From positions 3,596,001-3,660,000 of the forward strand of contig NZ_CP012677.1 of the NCBI RefSeq assembly GCF_001294625.1: 64,000 nucleotides of DNA, in the 5' to 3' direction. The stretch comes from Arthrobacter alpinus. Lineage in GTDB: Bacteria > Actinomycetota > Actinomycetes > Actinomycetales > Micrococcaceae. The position numbers were made by a program, and so were the translations under genes. Positions 35,818 through 44,455 of the stretch are shown here, one piece after another (within the stretch, counting starts at the first letter, position 1; each line of letters starts with the position of its first letter). The notes below the pieces were generated by a model that saw nothing but the letters and a program-made list of their open reading frames with translations, searched no databases and was not told where the DNA came from.

Positions 35818-35893
35818 GCAGACTATAAATTCTATCAGATCAGCAAATTCGAGCCCATCTGCAGACTGTATTCGGGCCTATTTGCAGACTGTT
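35818..35893. repeat. Three direct repeats GCAGACTRTA upstream of the MHS transporter gene
   Basis: GCAGACT followed by ATA, GTA or GTT occurs at 35818, 35861 and 35884, the last two 23 bases apart. They lie in AT-rich DNA in front of the transporter start and may be regulator sites for it. Confidence 0.45.
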
Positions 35894-35902
35894 ATGACAC
35901 GC

Positions 35903-35950
35903 AAAAAACCCTTGAAAAGGTTCGGTTTTCGCGACCCTCAAGGGCTTTTT
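35903..35950 (-). terminator. Terminator after fruA
   Basis: AAAAAACCCTTGA and TCAAGGGCTTTTT pair nearly perfectly around a 22-base loop. A U-rich run lies on both sides, so it could act in both directions. It lies 36 bases past the fruA stop. Confidence 0.85.
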
Positions 35951-35985
35951 GGTACATCTGAACTAAATACTTGTGCGCAGCCCTT

Positions 35986-38028
35986 CTAGCTGTTCTGTCC
36001 GACGAGCTGTTGTCCTGCAGAAGCCGCAACGGGTGCCCTGACTGCCCAGCGTTTGAGGGCGACTACTGTCAGCGCAGTGATGACCGTGCCGACGGCGATG
36101 GCAGTGATGAACACGCCGATGTTGCCGATGGCGAAGAACACAAAGATCCCACCATGGGGGGCCTGCGAGGTGACACCTGCGGCCATACAGATGGCACCAG
36201 TGAAGGCGCCGCCCAGCATGGATGCGGGGATGACACGCAGGGGGTCGGCCGCTGCAAAGGGGATGGCGCCTTCGGTGATGAAGGAGGCGCCCAGCAGCCA
36301 GGCGGCTTTGCCGTTTTCGCGCTCGGCAAGGGAGAAGCGCTTCCTGTCGATTACGGTGGCCAGGGCCATGGCAAGGGGCGGGACCATTCCGGCGGCCATT
36401 ACGGCTGCCATGATTTCCCATGGTGCGTGGTTGAGCGCCGAGCCTGCGCCAAGCCCTGCCACGGCGAAGGCGTAGGCCACCTTGTTGACGGGGCCGCCCA
36501 AGTCAAAGCACATCATCAGGCCAAGGACAACGCCCAGCACGACGGCGGAGGCCCCGGACATTCCCGTCAGCCAATGGTTCAGGCCATTGGAAAGCGCCGC
36601 GATGGGTCCGCCTAAGAACAAGAGCATTGCGCCGGAGGCGATGATGGAACCCAAAAGTGGAATGATGACCACTGGCATGAGGCCGCGCAGCCAGCGTGGC
36701 ACCTTCCAGCTGCCAATCCAGTATGCGGCCAGACCGGCGAGCAGCCCGCCCACCAGCCCGCCCAGGAAACCTGCGCCCATGAAGACGGCGATGGCGCCAG
36801 CCGTGAAGCCGGGGGCGATACCGGGGCGGTCGGCGATGCCGAACGCGATGTAGCCGGCAAGCGCCGGGACCAGGAAGCCCATGGAGAGGTTTCCGATGGT
36901 AAATGCCACCGCGCCCAGGTACAGTCCTAGGTTGCCGCCGTCGGGCAGATTCAGCAAGGTGTTGTGGGTGAGGATGTCTGCCGCTGTGGTGCCCAGGGCG
37001 ATGCCGTAGCCGCCCAGCAGGAAGCCCAGTGCAATCAGCAAGCCGCCGCCAGCCACGAACGGGATCATATAGCTGACACCAGTGAGTAGGACCTTTTTGA
37101 TCTTGGTGCCCAGATGCTCGCTGGCCGTGTCCTGGTTGTGCTCGGCAGCCTCCTCGGCGCCAAAGTGGGCAACCTTGCGGGCGTGCGGATCGGTGGCCGC
37201 TGCGAGGGCCTCCTGGATCATCTTGGCTGGCTCGTCGATGCCGCGTTTCACGGGGGAACTGACCAGCGGCATGCCAGCAAAGCGGTCCTTGCCGCGCACG
37301 TCCACATCCACGGCAAAGATCACGGCGTCGGCAGCGGCAATGACGGCCGGGTCCAAGGGGGTGAGCGCCCCGGAACCCTGGGTCTCCACCTGCAGGTCAA
37401 CGCCTGCCTCCTGCGCCGCCTGCACCAAGGAGTCGGCGGCCATGTAGGTGTGGGCGATCCCCGTAGGGCACGCCGTCACGGCGACCAAGCGCAGCGGGTG
37501 GGGTGAAGCCGAGCCGGCTTCACCCCACCCGGATTGGGCGCCGGGCGCTGCGGCGTTCGCCGTGGCCGGACTTGGAGTATCGGCTAATGCTCCGTCGACC
37601 AGGGTGACGATTTTTTCCGGCGTTGCCGCTGCACGCAGGGCGGCCGTGAAGTCCTTCTTGATTAGGGAACGGGCCAGTTTGGAAAGGAGCTTGAGGTGCT
37701 CGTTGTCAGCACCGGCGGGGGCCGCGATGAAGAAGATGATGTCCGCGGGGCCGTCCTTGGCGCCAAAGTCGACGGCCGGGTCCAGCCGGGCCATGGCCAG
37801 GGTGGGCTCCAAGACAGCCGCGGAGCGGCAATGTGGGATGGCGATGCCTCCTGGCACGCCAGTGGACGTCTTTTGCTCACGGGCTAGGGCGTCTGCGTAG
37901 AGGCCCTCAACGCCGGTGGCGCGGCCCTGCACGGCAATGATGGTGGCGAGGTGGTGGATCACGGAGGCGGCGTCGGTGCCGAGGTTGGCATCAAGGACTA
38001 CCAGGTCCGTGGTGATGAGGGTTGTCAT
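35986..38028 (-). CDS. fruA: PTS fructose-specific EIIABC component
   Basis: It imports fructose and phosphorylates it to fructose 1-phosphate. The 680-residue protein has EIIA first (phosphorylated His66 in GIAIPHCRSAA). EIIB follows with TACPTGIAHTYMAADSL, where Cys is the phosphorylation site. An EIIC membrane domain of about 340 residues comes last (KVLLTGVSYMIPFVAGGGLL onward). A Pro/Ala-rich linker joins A to B. It lacks an HPr-like domain, so general HPr supplies phosphate. It is the last gene of fruR-fruK-fruA and is followed by a strong terminator. Confidence 0.96.
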   Translation of the reverse strand: MTTLITTDLVVLDANLGTDAASVIHHLATIIAVQGRATGVEGLYADALAREQKTSTGVPGGIAIPHCRSAAVLEPTLAMARLDPAVDFGAKDGPADIIFFIAAPAGADNEHLKLLSKLARSLIKKDFTAALRAAATPEKIVTLVDGALADTPSPATANAAAPGAQSGWGEAGSASPHPLRLVAVTACPTGIAHTYMAADSLVQAAQEAGVDLQVETQGSGALTPLDPAVIAAADAVIFAVDVDVRGKDRFAGMPLVSSPVKRGIDEPAKMIQEALAAATDPHARKVAHFGAEEAAEHNQDTASEHLGTKIKKVLLTGVSYMIPFVAGGGLLIALGFLLGGYGIALGTTAADILTHNTLLNLPDGGNLGLYLGAVAFTIGNLSMGFLVPALAGYIAFGIADRPGIAPGFTAGAIAVFMGAGFLGGLVGGLLAGLAAYWIGSWKVPRWLRGLMPVVIIPLLGSIIASGAMLLFLGGPIAALSNGLNHWLTGMSGASAVVLGVVLGLMMCFDLGGPVNKVAYAFAVAGLGAGSALNHAPWEIMAAVMAAGMVPPLAMALATVIDRKRFSLAERENGKAAWLLGASFITEGAIPFAAADPLRVIPASMLGGAFTGAICMAAGVTSQAPHGGIFVFFAIGNIGVFITAIAVGTVITALTVVALKRWAVRAPVAASAGQQLVGQNS

Positions 38029-38029
38029 G

Positions 38030-38992
38030 TCAGCTTTCCTTATCGGGAGCCAGTGCCGTCACTTCGACGGCGGAGGGGTTGGTTTGGTGTAGGGCAGGAA
38101 CCAGGGTTCCGGGGAGGGAAGCGGCGGCTGCCCCATGGGCCACTGCTTGCTTTAGGCAGGCTTCGGGGCCATCGCCGCGAAGTGTGCTCAACAAATATCC
38201 GGCCAGGGCGCTGTCGCCCGCGCCGACGGTACTCTTAGCAGCAATGACCGGCGCCTTGGCCAGCCATCTGCCGGCCGTTGAAACCAGCACGGCACCCTTG
38301 GCGCCAAGGGTGGCCAGCACGGCGCCAACTCCCTGGTCAACCAGGGACTGTGCCGCGCTCGCAGCCAGTGCCGGATCGGCTTCCAGGGACGCGCCGTCGC
38401 CCATCCCGCTCAGTTCCGCCAGTTCTTCGGCGTTGGGCTTGAGCAGATCCGGTGCACCGGCCACGGTGGCGGCTAGGGGAGTGCCCGAGGAATCTACCGC
38501 AATCCGGGGGGCCGCGGCGCCGTAGCGTGTGCGGACAGCGGAGATCACCTGGGCGTAGAAGTCGGCGGGCGCCCCCGGCGGGAGAGAGCCCGCCAGCACC
38601 AGCCAGGAGGCGCCGTCGGACTTGGCGACGGCCAGCTCAAGTAGGCCGACAAGCTGCGCGGCGGACAGGGTGGGGCCGGGCTCGTTGACCTTGGTGGTGG
38701 TCCCGTCGGGCTCAGTGATGGCCACGTTGCTGCGCAGGGTCGCACCGATGGGGAGGGAGAGGTGGGGGATGCTCTCCAGCTCAAGGGCCCGAACGACGGC
38801 GTCGCTGGGATCCCCGGGAAGCAGGGCCAGCGCGTCAAACTCGGATGCGGCAAGGGCCCGCACAATGTTCACACCCTTGCCGCCGGGGTGCTCGGAGGCG
38901 GCCACGGCGCGCTGGACCTCCCCGCGCTCAAGCGGGCCGGCCAGCGCAATGGTCAGGTCCAGACTGGGGTTTGGGGTCAGCGTGAGAATCAT
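38030..38992 (-). CDS. fruK: 1-Phosphofructokinase
   Basis: FruK converts fructose 1-phosphate to fructose 1,6-bisphosphate with ATP. The 320-residue PfkB protein has TPNPSLDLTIALAGPLERGE at the N-terminus, typical for sugar-phosphate kinases. GGKGVNIVRALAASEF follows, and the C-terminal AKSTVGAGDSALAGYL contains the catalytic Asp. It lies between the regulator (4-base overlap with its end) and fruA (1-base gap), so all three are co-transcribed. Confidence 0.95.
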   Translation of the reverse strand: MILTLTPNPSLDLTIALAGPLERGEVQRAVAASEHPGGKGVNIVRALAASEFDALALLPGDPSDAVVRALELESIPHLSLPIGATLRSNVAITEPDGTTTKVNEPGPTLSAAQLVGLLELAVAKSDGASWLVLAGSLPPGAPADFYAQVISAVRTRYGAAAPRIAVDSSGTPLAATVAGAPDLLKPNAEELAELSGMGDGASLEADPALAASAAQSLVDQGVGAVLATLGAKGAVLVSTAGRWLAKAPVIAAKSTVGAGDSALAGYLLSTLRGDGPEACLKQAVAHGAAAASLPGTLVPALHQTNPSAVEVTALAPDKES

Positions 38993-39777
38993 GCGAGCAC
39001 CACCTCGACTCCGGCAGCCGTCAGGGCCGCGGCAAGGTCCGGGCTTGGTTCGGTGGTGGTGATCAAGGTGTCGACCTCCTCGAGGGTGGCAAAGCGAACA
39101 AGGGTTTCAGCTCCGAGCTTGGAAGCGTCCGCCAGGATGACCACCTGGCGGGCTGCGCGGACCATCGCGGTTTTCGTAGCCGCTTCCACAGGGTCCGGGG
39201 TACTCAGGCCAAACTCGGAATGGATCCCGTTGGTGCCGATGAAGGCGATGTCCGGGCGCAGTCCGCTGAGTTGTTCCGTAGCGCGGGCCCCCACCACGGC
39301 GCTTGTAAGGCCGCGGACGCGGCCGCCCAGGATGTCGATCAACAGCTGCGTGTTCTCGCTCAGGGAGCTGGCGATGGGTAGCGAGTTGGTGATGGCTAGC
39401 AGTTCGTTTCCTTGGCTGGCAGGGGCCCAAGTGAGCAATTGCGCGGCGAGTGCCCCCGTGGTGGTCCCCGAGTCCAGCAGGATGGAAACCGTCTGCGTTT
39501 GGGGGATCAAGGCCATGGCTGCCAAGGCAATCCGCGCCTTTTCATCCAGCCGTTGTGTTTGGCGAACGCTGAGGCTGGGTTCGGAGCGGCTGAGCCGGTC
39601 TAGTGCCACCGCGCCGCCGTGGACTCGGCGCAGGATGCGCTCATCTTCCAGGGTGGCCAGGTCGCGGCGGACGGTTTCCTGGGTAATTGAAAACAAATCC
39701 GCTAGGTCGTTGACAGCCACACGGCCCTTTACGCCGACGAGTTCGGCGATGCGCCGGTGCCGTTCCTCCGCAAACAT
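38989..39777 (-). CDS. fruR: DeoR-family regulator of the fructose operon
   Basis: The 262-residue protein starts with a DeoR helix-turn-helix (MFAEERHRRIAELVGVKGRV then TQETVRRDLATLEDERILRR). A sugar-phosphate-sensing domain follows (ILLDSGTTTGALAAQL and IAFIGTNGIHSEFG). The frame begins at 39801, but the ATG at 39777 is preceded by AAGGGA at 5-base spacing and starts exactly at the conserved MFAEERHRRI. As the first gene of the operon it probably represses its own transcription, with fructose 1-phosphate as the likely inducer. Confidence 0.88.
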   Translation of the reverse strand: MFAEERHRRIAELVGVKGRVAVNDLADLFSITQETVRRDLATLEDERILRRVHGGAVALDRLSRSEPSLSVRQTQRLDEKARIALAAMALIPQTQTVSILLDSGTTTGALAAQLLTWAPASQGNELLAITNSLPIASSLSENTQLLIDILGGRVRGLTSAVVGARATEQLSGLRPDIAFIGTNGIHSEFGLSTPDPVEAATKTAMVRAARQVVILADASKLGAETLVRFATLEEVDTLITTTEPSPDLAAALTAAGVEVVLA

Positions 39778-39842
39778 ACTGTTCCCTTGGTCGATAGTCA
39801 TCGCGTGATTGACATCACATGATGTTGTTTTAGATGACTTTA

Positions 39843-39903
39843 TCTGTGTTTATCTGCGTTTGTCAAGAGCTATCAACCCAAGGACAAACACAAACACAAA
39901 CAC
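39843..39903. promoter_or_regulatory. Candidate FruR operator region
   Basis: Upstream of fruR, TATCTGTGTT and TATCTGCGTT are tandem. TGCGTTTGTC (39855-39864) is inverted against GACAAACACA (39883-39892), after which the unit CAAACA repeats as CAAACACAAACACAAACAC. T-rich direct and inverted repeats of this type are typical DeoR-family sites. Confidence 0.55.
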
Positions 39904-39957
39904 AGACTCAGATTTCTGCGGCGACACCGAAAACGGGTTATTTTGCGTCATTTCGCC

Positions 39958-40023
39958 GAAAACGGCGCCAGCCCGCGAGAGCGGGGTATCTTGTCGGTGC
40001 GTTCGCGAGTTGCCCCCGTTTTC
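39958..40023. repeat. Palindromic intergenic element, diverged copy A
   Basis: About 66 bases are built from inverted GC-rich units (GCGAGAGCGGGG and CCCCCGTTTTC). They align in order with the cleaner copy at 62299-62363: GAAAACGG, CAGCCCGCGAGAGCGGGG, GCGAGTTGCCCCCGTTTTC against GAGAACGG, CAACCTGCGAGAACGGGG, GCAGGTTGCCCCCGTTCCC. The arms no longer match perfectly here. Confidence 0.6.
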
Positions 40024-40064
40024 ACGGCGGGGGGGATGCCCGTGGGCGTGCGTAGTCTTGAGCC

Positions 40065-40706
40065 ATGGAAACTGTGCTCTGGTCCAGGCCCGACGGCGAG
40101 CGGGCCGGCACGCCGCTGCTGCTGATGCTGCATGGCTACGGCTCGAATGAAACCCGCATGGGGGAGTTGTTCGCGCGGATGCCCAACGGGTTCACCTGTG
40201 CTGCGCCCCGGGCGCCGCTGAAAATGGACGGCGACTACGGCTGGTTCCTGCTGGACTACTTCCTGGCCAATGACTTTGCCGAGGTGGTGGGCACGGCCTC
40301 AACCCTGCTGGCGTGGCTGGACACCGCCACCGCCAGGCACCGGTTCAGTTCGGTGTCGGTGCTCGGCTTTTCCCAGGGCATGGCCTTGGCCACCACGTTG
40401 CTGCGCCTGCGCCCCGAGGCGTTCACGGCAGGGGTGGGGCTCTCCGGGTTCGTGCTGCACAATGAGTTGCTAGGTGCCATGGAACCAATCAGCAGCAAAA
40501 TCCCGTTCTACTGGGCCAGGGACACTGCAGACTTCGTCATCAATCCCGACGCCACCGCGTTCACTGCTGAATGGCTGCGGTCCAACACTGATGTGAGCGA
40601 GGCCCACTACCGGGGGCTGGGCCACGCCATCGGTGCGGCGGAACTCAGCGATGTGGCAGCGTTCCTGACCGGGCACGTACCGGGTTCCTTCGTGCCTCGG
40701 ACGTAG
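40065..40706 (+). CDS. Phospholipase/carboxylesterase (alpha/beta hydrolase)
   Basis: The 213-residue protein has the alpha/beta-hydrolase layout. LLLMLHGYGSNETRM holds the oxyanion region, and SVLGFSQGMALATTLL holds the nucleophile Ser of GFSQG near residue 105. An Asp lies in RDTADFVI and the catalytic His in YRGLGHAIG. Length and motifs match the small phospholipase/carboxylesterase family; the natural substrate is unknown. It starts just after the palindromic element and is divergent from the fru operon. Confidence 0.88.
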   Translation: METVLWSRPDGERAGTPLLLMLHGYGSNETRMGELFARMPNGFTCAAPRAPLKMDGDYGWFLLDYFLANDFAEVVGTASTLLAWLDTATARHRFSSVSVLGFSQGMALATTLLRLRPEAFTAGVGLSGFVLHNELLGAMEPISSKIPFYWARDTADFVINPDATAFTAEWLRSNTDVSEAHYRGLGHAIGAAELSDVAAFLTGHVPGSFVPRT

Positions 40707-40811
40707 AAACGGAGGGGCTATGAGTCATCCAAAAGGTTGATGGATGCCGCCGTGCCCGACTTTAAACTGAAGGCAAAGGCCTGTTCACGGCCCATCAGCA
40801 AAGGACTCCAC

Positions 40812-41261
40812 ATGAAGAAGCTCTTTTATTCAGCGTTCGCCTACATGGTCATCGGCGTTCTTTCCGGCCTGTTTTACCGCGAATTCACCAAGGGCAAGGA
40901 TTTTCACGGCTTCACCCAGCTTTCAGTTGTCCACACCCACCTGCTGACCCTCGGGTTCATAGTGCTGTTGATCGTGTTAATCCTAGAAAAGCTGTTCACA
41001 CTCTCCAAATCCCGTCTGTTCAACTGGTTCTTCTGGACCTACAACGTGGGCTTGGTCCTGACCGCGGCCATCATGGTGTGGCACGGCATCCTTCAAGTCG
41101 ACGGCGTCACCGAGGTTTCCGGCGCCATCCCCGGAATCGCGGGTCTGGGACACATCCTGCTTTCCGTCGGCATGGTGCTGCTGTTCATGGCCCTGCGTAC
41201 CCGCCTGTTTGGGACCGCCGTCAAGCACGACGACGGCACGCCCGCCACGATCGCGCGGTAA
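40812..41261 (+). CDS. DUF2871 membrane protein
   Basis: The 149-residue protein has four hydrophobic helices (about residues 5-21, 43-60, 74-96 and 112-131) with the conserved FHGFTQLSVVHTHLLTLGFI, in which two His residues lie next to a membrane helix. This pattern matches DUF2871, a small bacterial family resembling haem-binding membrane proteins. The role is unknown. The ATG at 40812 follows AAGGACT; the earlier frame from 40737 has no such site. Confidence 0.8.
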   Translation: MKKLFYSAFAYMVIGVLSGLFYREFTKGKDFHGFTQLSVVHTHLLTLGFIVLLIVLILEKLFTLSKSRLFNWFFWTYNVGLVLTAAIMVWHGILQVDGVTEVSGAIPGIAGLGHILLSVGMVLLFMALRTRLFGTAVKHDDGTPATIAR

Positions 41262-41379
41262 CCTCCCAGCCGCGTACGGGCTGCGAAATCGGTTCGCCCC
41301 GCTCTGGCCGTTGGAAAGCATGGGAGTTGCTGCAAGAATTGGCAGTTAGCCTTGAGGTACAGATACGGCAGGAGAGTTG

Positions 41380-42258
41380 ATGGCACGCAAGGATCTAAAA
41401 AATGTTGGGCTGGCGCCCGGGACCGGCTTTGCCAAGAAGGACGGGCGGGCCAATCAGGCGGTGCAAATTGCTGCCGGGGCGGCCTTTGACGAACGTGGCC
41501 GGCCCAAGCCAGTAGTTCACGGCGTGCTACTCAAGGCCGTGGAGGTCCAGCGCCCGCTGGTGCTGGCAAATTTGCGGCGGCTGCGCAGGCGCCATCCGCA
41601 CGCCACCGCTTTCGAACTGGGCCAGAGGCTGGAGCGGGACTATTTGTCCGGCGTCGGAACCGGGGGCGCGGCGATTGGCGCCACCGCCATCATTCCCGGC
41701 ATCGGCACCGTCGTCGCCCTGTCGATTTCCGCGGCGGCCACCGTGGTGTTTTTGGAGGCGACTGCCCTATACGCCCAATCCATTGCCGAATTGCACGGTG
41801 TCCGGTTGCAGGACCCAGAGGCCGCCCAGGTCACCGTCATGGCCGTCATCTTAGGTGATGAAGGCATCGCGATGTTGCAGGGGCTGACCGGCCACGCGCT
41901 GGGCAACGGTACAACGCCCCTGCAAACGTGGGGCAAAACTGCGGGCAAGAGCATGCCGCTGGCGGCCCTCAGAAGCATTGCCGGCCCCATGCAAAAGAAG
42001 TTCCTGCGCAAGGTGGCAACTAGGGGCAGTGCCTCCGTCGTGGGCAAAGCCCTGCCGTTTGGCATTGGCGCAGCAGTTGGCGGGGTGGGCAACTACATGA
42101 TGGGCCGGGCCGTGATCGCCTCGGCCAGCAGGGCCTTCGGACCGGCACCCATGATGATTCCAGCGGAGCTTCTGGCAGAACTCGACACTCCGCGCAAACC
42201 AAAGACGCTCCAAGCCCCGAAACTGGCGAAGCAGAAGAAAGCGGTTCGTCGAGGCTAG
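41380..42258 (+). CDS. Hypothetical membrane-associated protein with a Gly/Ala-rich hairpin
   Basis: The 292-residue protein has a basic N-terminus, a soluble helical part, a hydrophobic hairpin near residues 88-125 (GTGGAAIGATAIIPGIGTVV and LSISAAATVVFLEATALYAQ), and more amphipathic stretches. It ends in a strongly basic tail (KLAKQKKAVRRG). It is somewhat like EcsC-type membrane-associated proteins, but I am not certain. GGAG lies 5 bases before the ATG at 41380. Its stop shares the bases CTAG with the stop of the opposing DUF445 gene. Confidence 0.65.
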   Translation: MARKDLKNVGLAPGTGFAKKDGRANQAVQIAAGAAFDERGRPKPVVHGVLLKAVEVQRPLVLANLRRLRRRHPHATAFELGQRLERDYLSGVGTGGAAIGATAIIPGIGTVVALSISAAATVVFLEATALYAQSIAELHGVRLQDPEAAQVTVMAVILGDEGIAMLQGLTGHALGNGTTPLQTWGKTAGKSMPLAALRSIAGPMQKKFLRKVATRGSASVVGKALPFGIGAAVGGVGNYMMGRAVIASASRAFGPAPMMIPAELLAELDTPRKPKTLQAPKLAKQKKAVRRG

Positions 42259-43544
42259 TGGAACACCAGCGTTGCGATCGTGAAGATGGCAAGCCCGGCC
42301 AAGGAACCTACCACCGTGCCGTTGATGCGGATGAATTGCAGGTCCTTGCCTACCTGAAGCTCGATCTTCTGGCTTGTCTCCGCAGCATCCCAGCGTTCAA
42401 CAGTGTCGGTGATGAGCGAGGTGATCTCGTGCTTATAGGTGCCCACCAGGTAGGCGGCGGCGTTGGCGATCCACTGGTTGGCCTTGGCCGCCAGCTCTGG
42501 GTCGGTGACAAGCTTGGTGCCGAAATCCTGCACGGCGGCGGCAAACTTGCGGCGCAGTTCCGAGTCCGGGTCCTCCACGGCCTGGCTGAGCGCCGATTTG
42601 ACTGCAGCCCAGGCGCTTCCGGCTAGTTCACGAACCTCGGGGTCGCCAAGGACCTGGCCTTTGATGGACTCCGCCTTGGCGATCATGGCCGGATCGTGCT
42701 GCAACTCCTGAGCCAGCTCCTTGAGATATTCATCGAGCTTGCGACGGACCTCGTGATGCGGGTCGTTCTGCACGGCACGGGCAAACTTGTAAAATTCGGT
42801 GTAGATCTTGTCCCCGACCAGGCCGTCGACAAATTGCGGCACCCAGCCCGGGGAACGTTGTGAGACAAGCCCGCTGATGGTTTCGTGGTTGGCTTGGATC
42901 CAGGTCGTGGAGCGGTCAACGAGCAGGTCCACAAGGGCGTGGTGGTGGCCGTCGGCAAAGATCCGCTCGGCCAGCTTTCCGATGGGCGGGCCCCACGGCG
43001 GATCAACCACATGCTTGCGCACCAGGGATTCGATCACGTCCTGGACGTCGTCGTCGTTGAGGACTGCCATGGCGCCGCGCAGCACGGCCGCACCCTCGGT
43101 GGCCACGCGGTGGGCGCTTTCAGGCTTGGCCAGCCACGCCCCCGCCTTCTGGGCGATCTCGGTGGTGGCTAGTTTCTGGGACACAACGGCTTCGGAAAGA
43201 AAGTTACTTTCCACAAACTCGGCCAGGGAGGCACCAATCTCATCCTTGCGGTTAGGGATGATGGCCGTGTGGGGGATTTTCAATCCCATGGGGTGTTTGA
43301 ACAGGGCGGTGACGGCAAACCAGTCGGCAAGGGCGCCCACCATGCCGCCCTCGGCAGCCGCACGGACGTAGGCAAGCCACGGGTACCGCGGCGCGAACGC
43401 GAACGCGAAGCAAAAGACAACCGCCATGAAAAGCAGCAACCCCAGCGCAATGTTCTTCATGCGCCGCAGCGCCGCCGCCTTTTCGACGTCGGAATTTGAT
43501 GAGGCTGCGGTACCAGCCGGGCCAAGTAGTTCTGTCTGCGCCAT
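42255..43544 (-). CDS. DUF445 family membrane protein
   Basis: The 429-residue protein begins with one membrane helix (IALGLLLFMAVVFCFAFAFA). It continues with the family hallmark GGMVGALADWFAVTALFKHP, then LKIPHTAIIPNRKDEIGASL. A long coiled-coil-prone helical middle follows, and the protein ends in a second membrane helix (VVGSLAGLAIFTIATLVFH). These are the DUF445 marks; function unknown. The ATG at 43544 lies only 22 bases from the start of the opposing GDPD gene, and no ribosome-binding site is obvious, so it may be read from a leaderless transcript. Confidence 0.85.
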   Translation of the reverse strand: MAQTELLGPAGTAASSNSDVEKAAALRRMKNIALGLLLFMAVVFCFAFAFAPRYPWLAYVRAAAEGGMVGALADWFAVTALFKHPMGLKIPHTAIIPNRKDEIGASLAEFVESNFLSEAVVSQKLATTEIAQKAGAWLAKPESAHRVATEGAAVLRGAMAVLNDDDVQDVIESLVRKHVVDPPWGPPIGKLAERIFADGHHHALVDLLVDRSTTWIQANHETISGLVSQRSPGWVPQFVDGLVGDKIYTEFYKFARAVQNDPHHEVRRKLDEYLKELAQELQHDPAMIAKAESIKGQVLGDPEVRELAGSAWAAVKSALSQAVEDPDSELRRKFAAAVQDFGTKLVTDPELAAKANQWIANAAAYLVGTYKHEITSLITDTVERWDAAETSQKIELQVGKDLQFIRINGTVVGSLAGLAIFTIATLVFH

Positions 43545-43566
43545 AACGTAAGCGTAGCGTGGTGCC

Positions 43567-44427
43567 ATGAGCGTAAAAGTCTTCGCCCACCGTGGCGCTA
43601 GTGCGTACTTTGCCGAACACACCCGGGCCGCCTATTTACAGGCCCTGGCCGACGGCGCCGATGGGGTCGAGTGCGACCTGCACCTGAGCGCGGATGGGGA
43701 GCTGGTGCTGCTTCACGACGACGACGTTGACAGGACCTCCAACGGTACCGGCTTCGTTTCGGCGCTGACGCTTGCCCAACTGCGGGCTTTGGATTTCAGC
43801 TCCTGGAAGGGTGCGGTGATCCCGCCTCTGTTCGGCGGAACAGCGGAGCAACTGCTCACGTTGGATGAATTGCTGGAGATTCTCGCCCAGGCGGGACGGT
43901 CCGTGGACCTCGCCATCGAGTTTAAGTATGGGGCTGTCTTTGACACACGGTTGGTGGACGCCACCCTTGAAAGGTTGCGGCTCCACGGGTGGTCACCGGA
44001 GCAGTCAATGGCGGGGGCCGTGCGGGTTTCCTTCATGAGTTTCCACCCGAAGGCGCTGAAGTACCTGGCCCAAAAAGTCCCTGCACAGTTCCTTTGCCAG
44101 TTGCTGGAGGAGGTTAAGGACGTTCAGGAAACACTCGGCGGCGCCCCTGGCGGCGCTCCCACCACGGCGTCCCTGCTGCGCCGGGCCATGGCGGAAGGGG
44201 AAAGGCTGGTGGATTCCGGCGTCGCCAGCATCGCCGGACCTGGTGTGGACTACCTGTACGCCCATCCGGAGAACGCCGCGCGCTGGCTTGGCGCCGGGCG
44301 TAGCTTCCGGGTCTGGACGGTGGACACCGAGGAGAACTTGGCCCTGTGCCAAGCGCTTGGTGTCACCGAGGTGACAAGCAACAGGCCCGCTGAAATTAGG
44401 GCGTTGTTGGACCGTATTTCGCACTGA
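43567..44427 (+). CDS. Glycerophosphodiester phosphodiesterase
   Basis: It hydrolyses glycerophosphodiesters to glycerol 3-phosphate and an alcohol. The 286-residue protein shows the TIM-barrel marks VFAHRGASAYFAEHTRAAY (His-Arg-Gly), GVECDLHLSADGELVLLHDD with the metal-binding Glu, and a late VWTVDTEENLALCQALGVTE. No signal peptide is present, so it acts inside the cell. It is divergent from DUF445 and 28 bases upstream of the GH15 gene. GTGGTGCC precedes the ATG, with no clear ribosome-binding site. Confidence 0.92.
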   Translation: MSVKVFAHRGASAYFAEHTRAAYLQALADGADGVECDLHLSADGELVLLHDDDVDRTSNGTGFVSALTLAQLRALDFSSWKGAVIPPLFGGTAEQLLTLDELLEILAQAGRSVDLAIEFKYGAVFDTRLVDATLERLRLHGWSPEQSMAGAVRVSFMSFHPKALKYLAQKVPAQFLCQLLEEVKDVQETLGGAPGGAPTTASLLRRAMAEGERLVDSGVASIAGPGVDYLYAHPENAARWLGAGRSFRVWTVDTEENLALCQALGVTEVTSNRPAEIRALLDRISH

Positions 44428-44455
44428 TCCAGTCCCGGTGTGGTTGCATGGAGTC

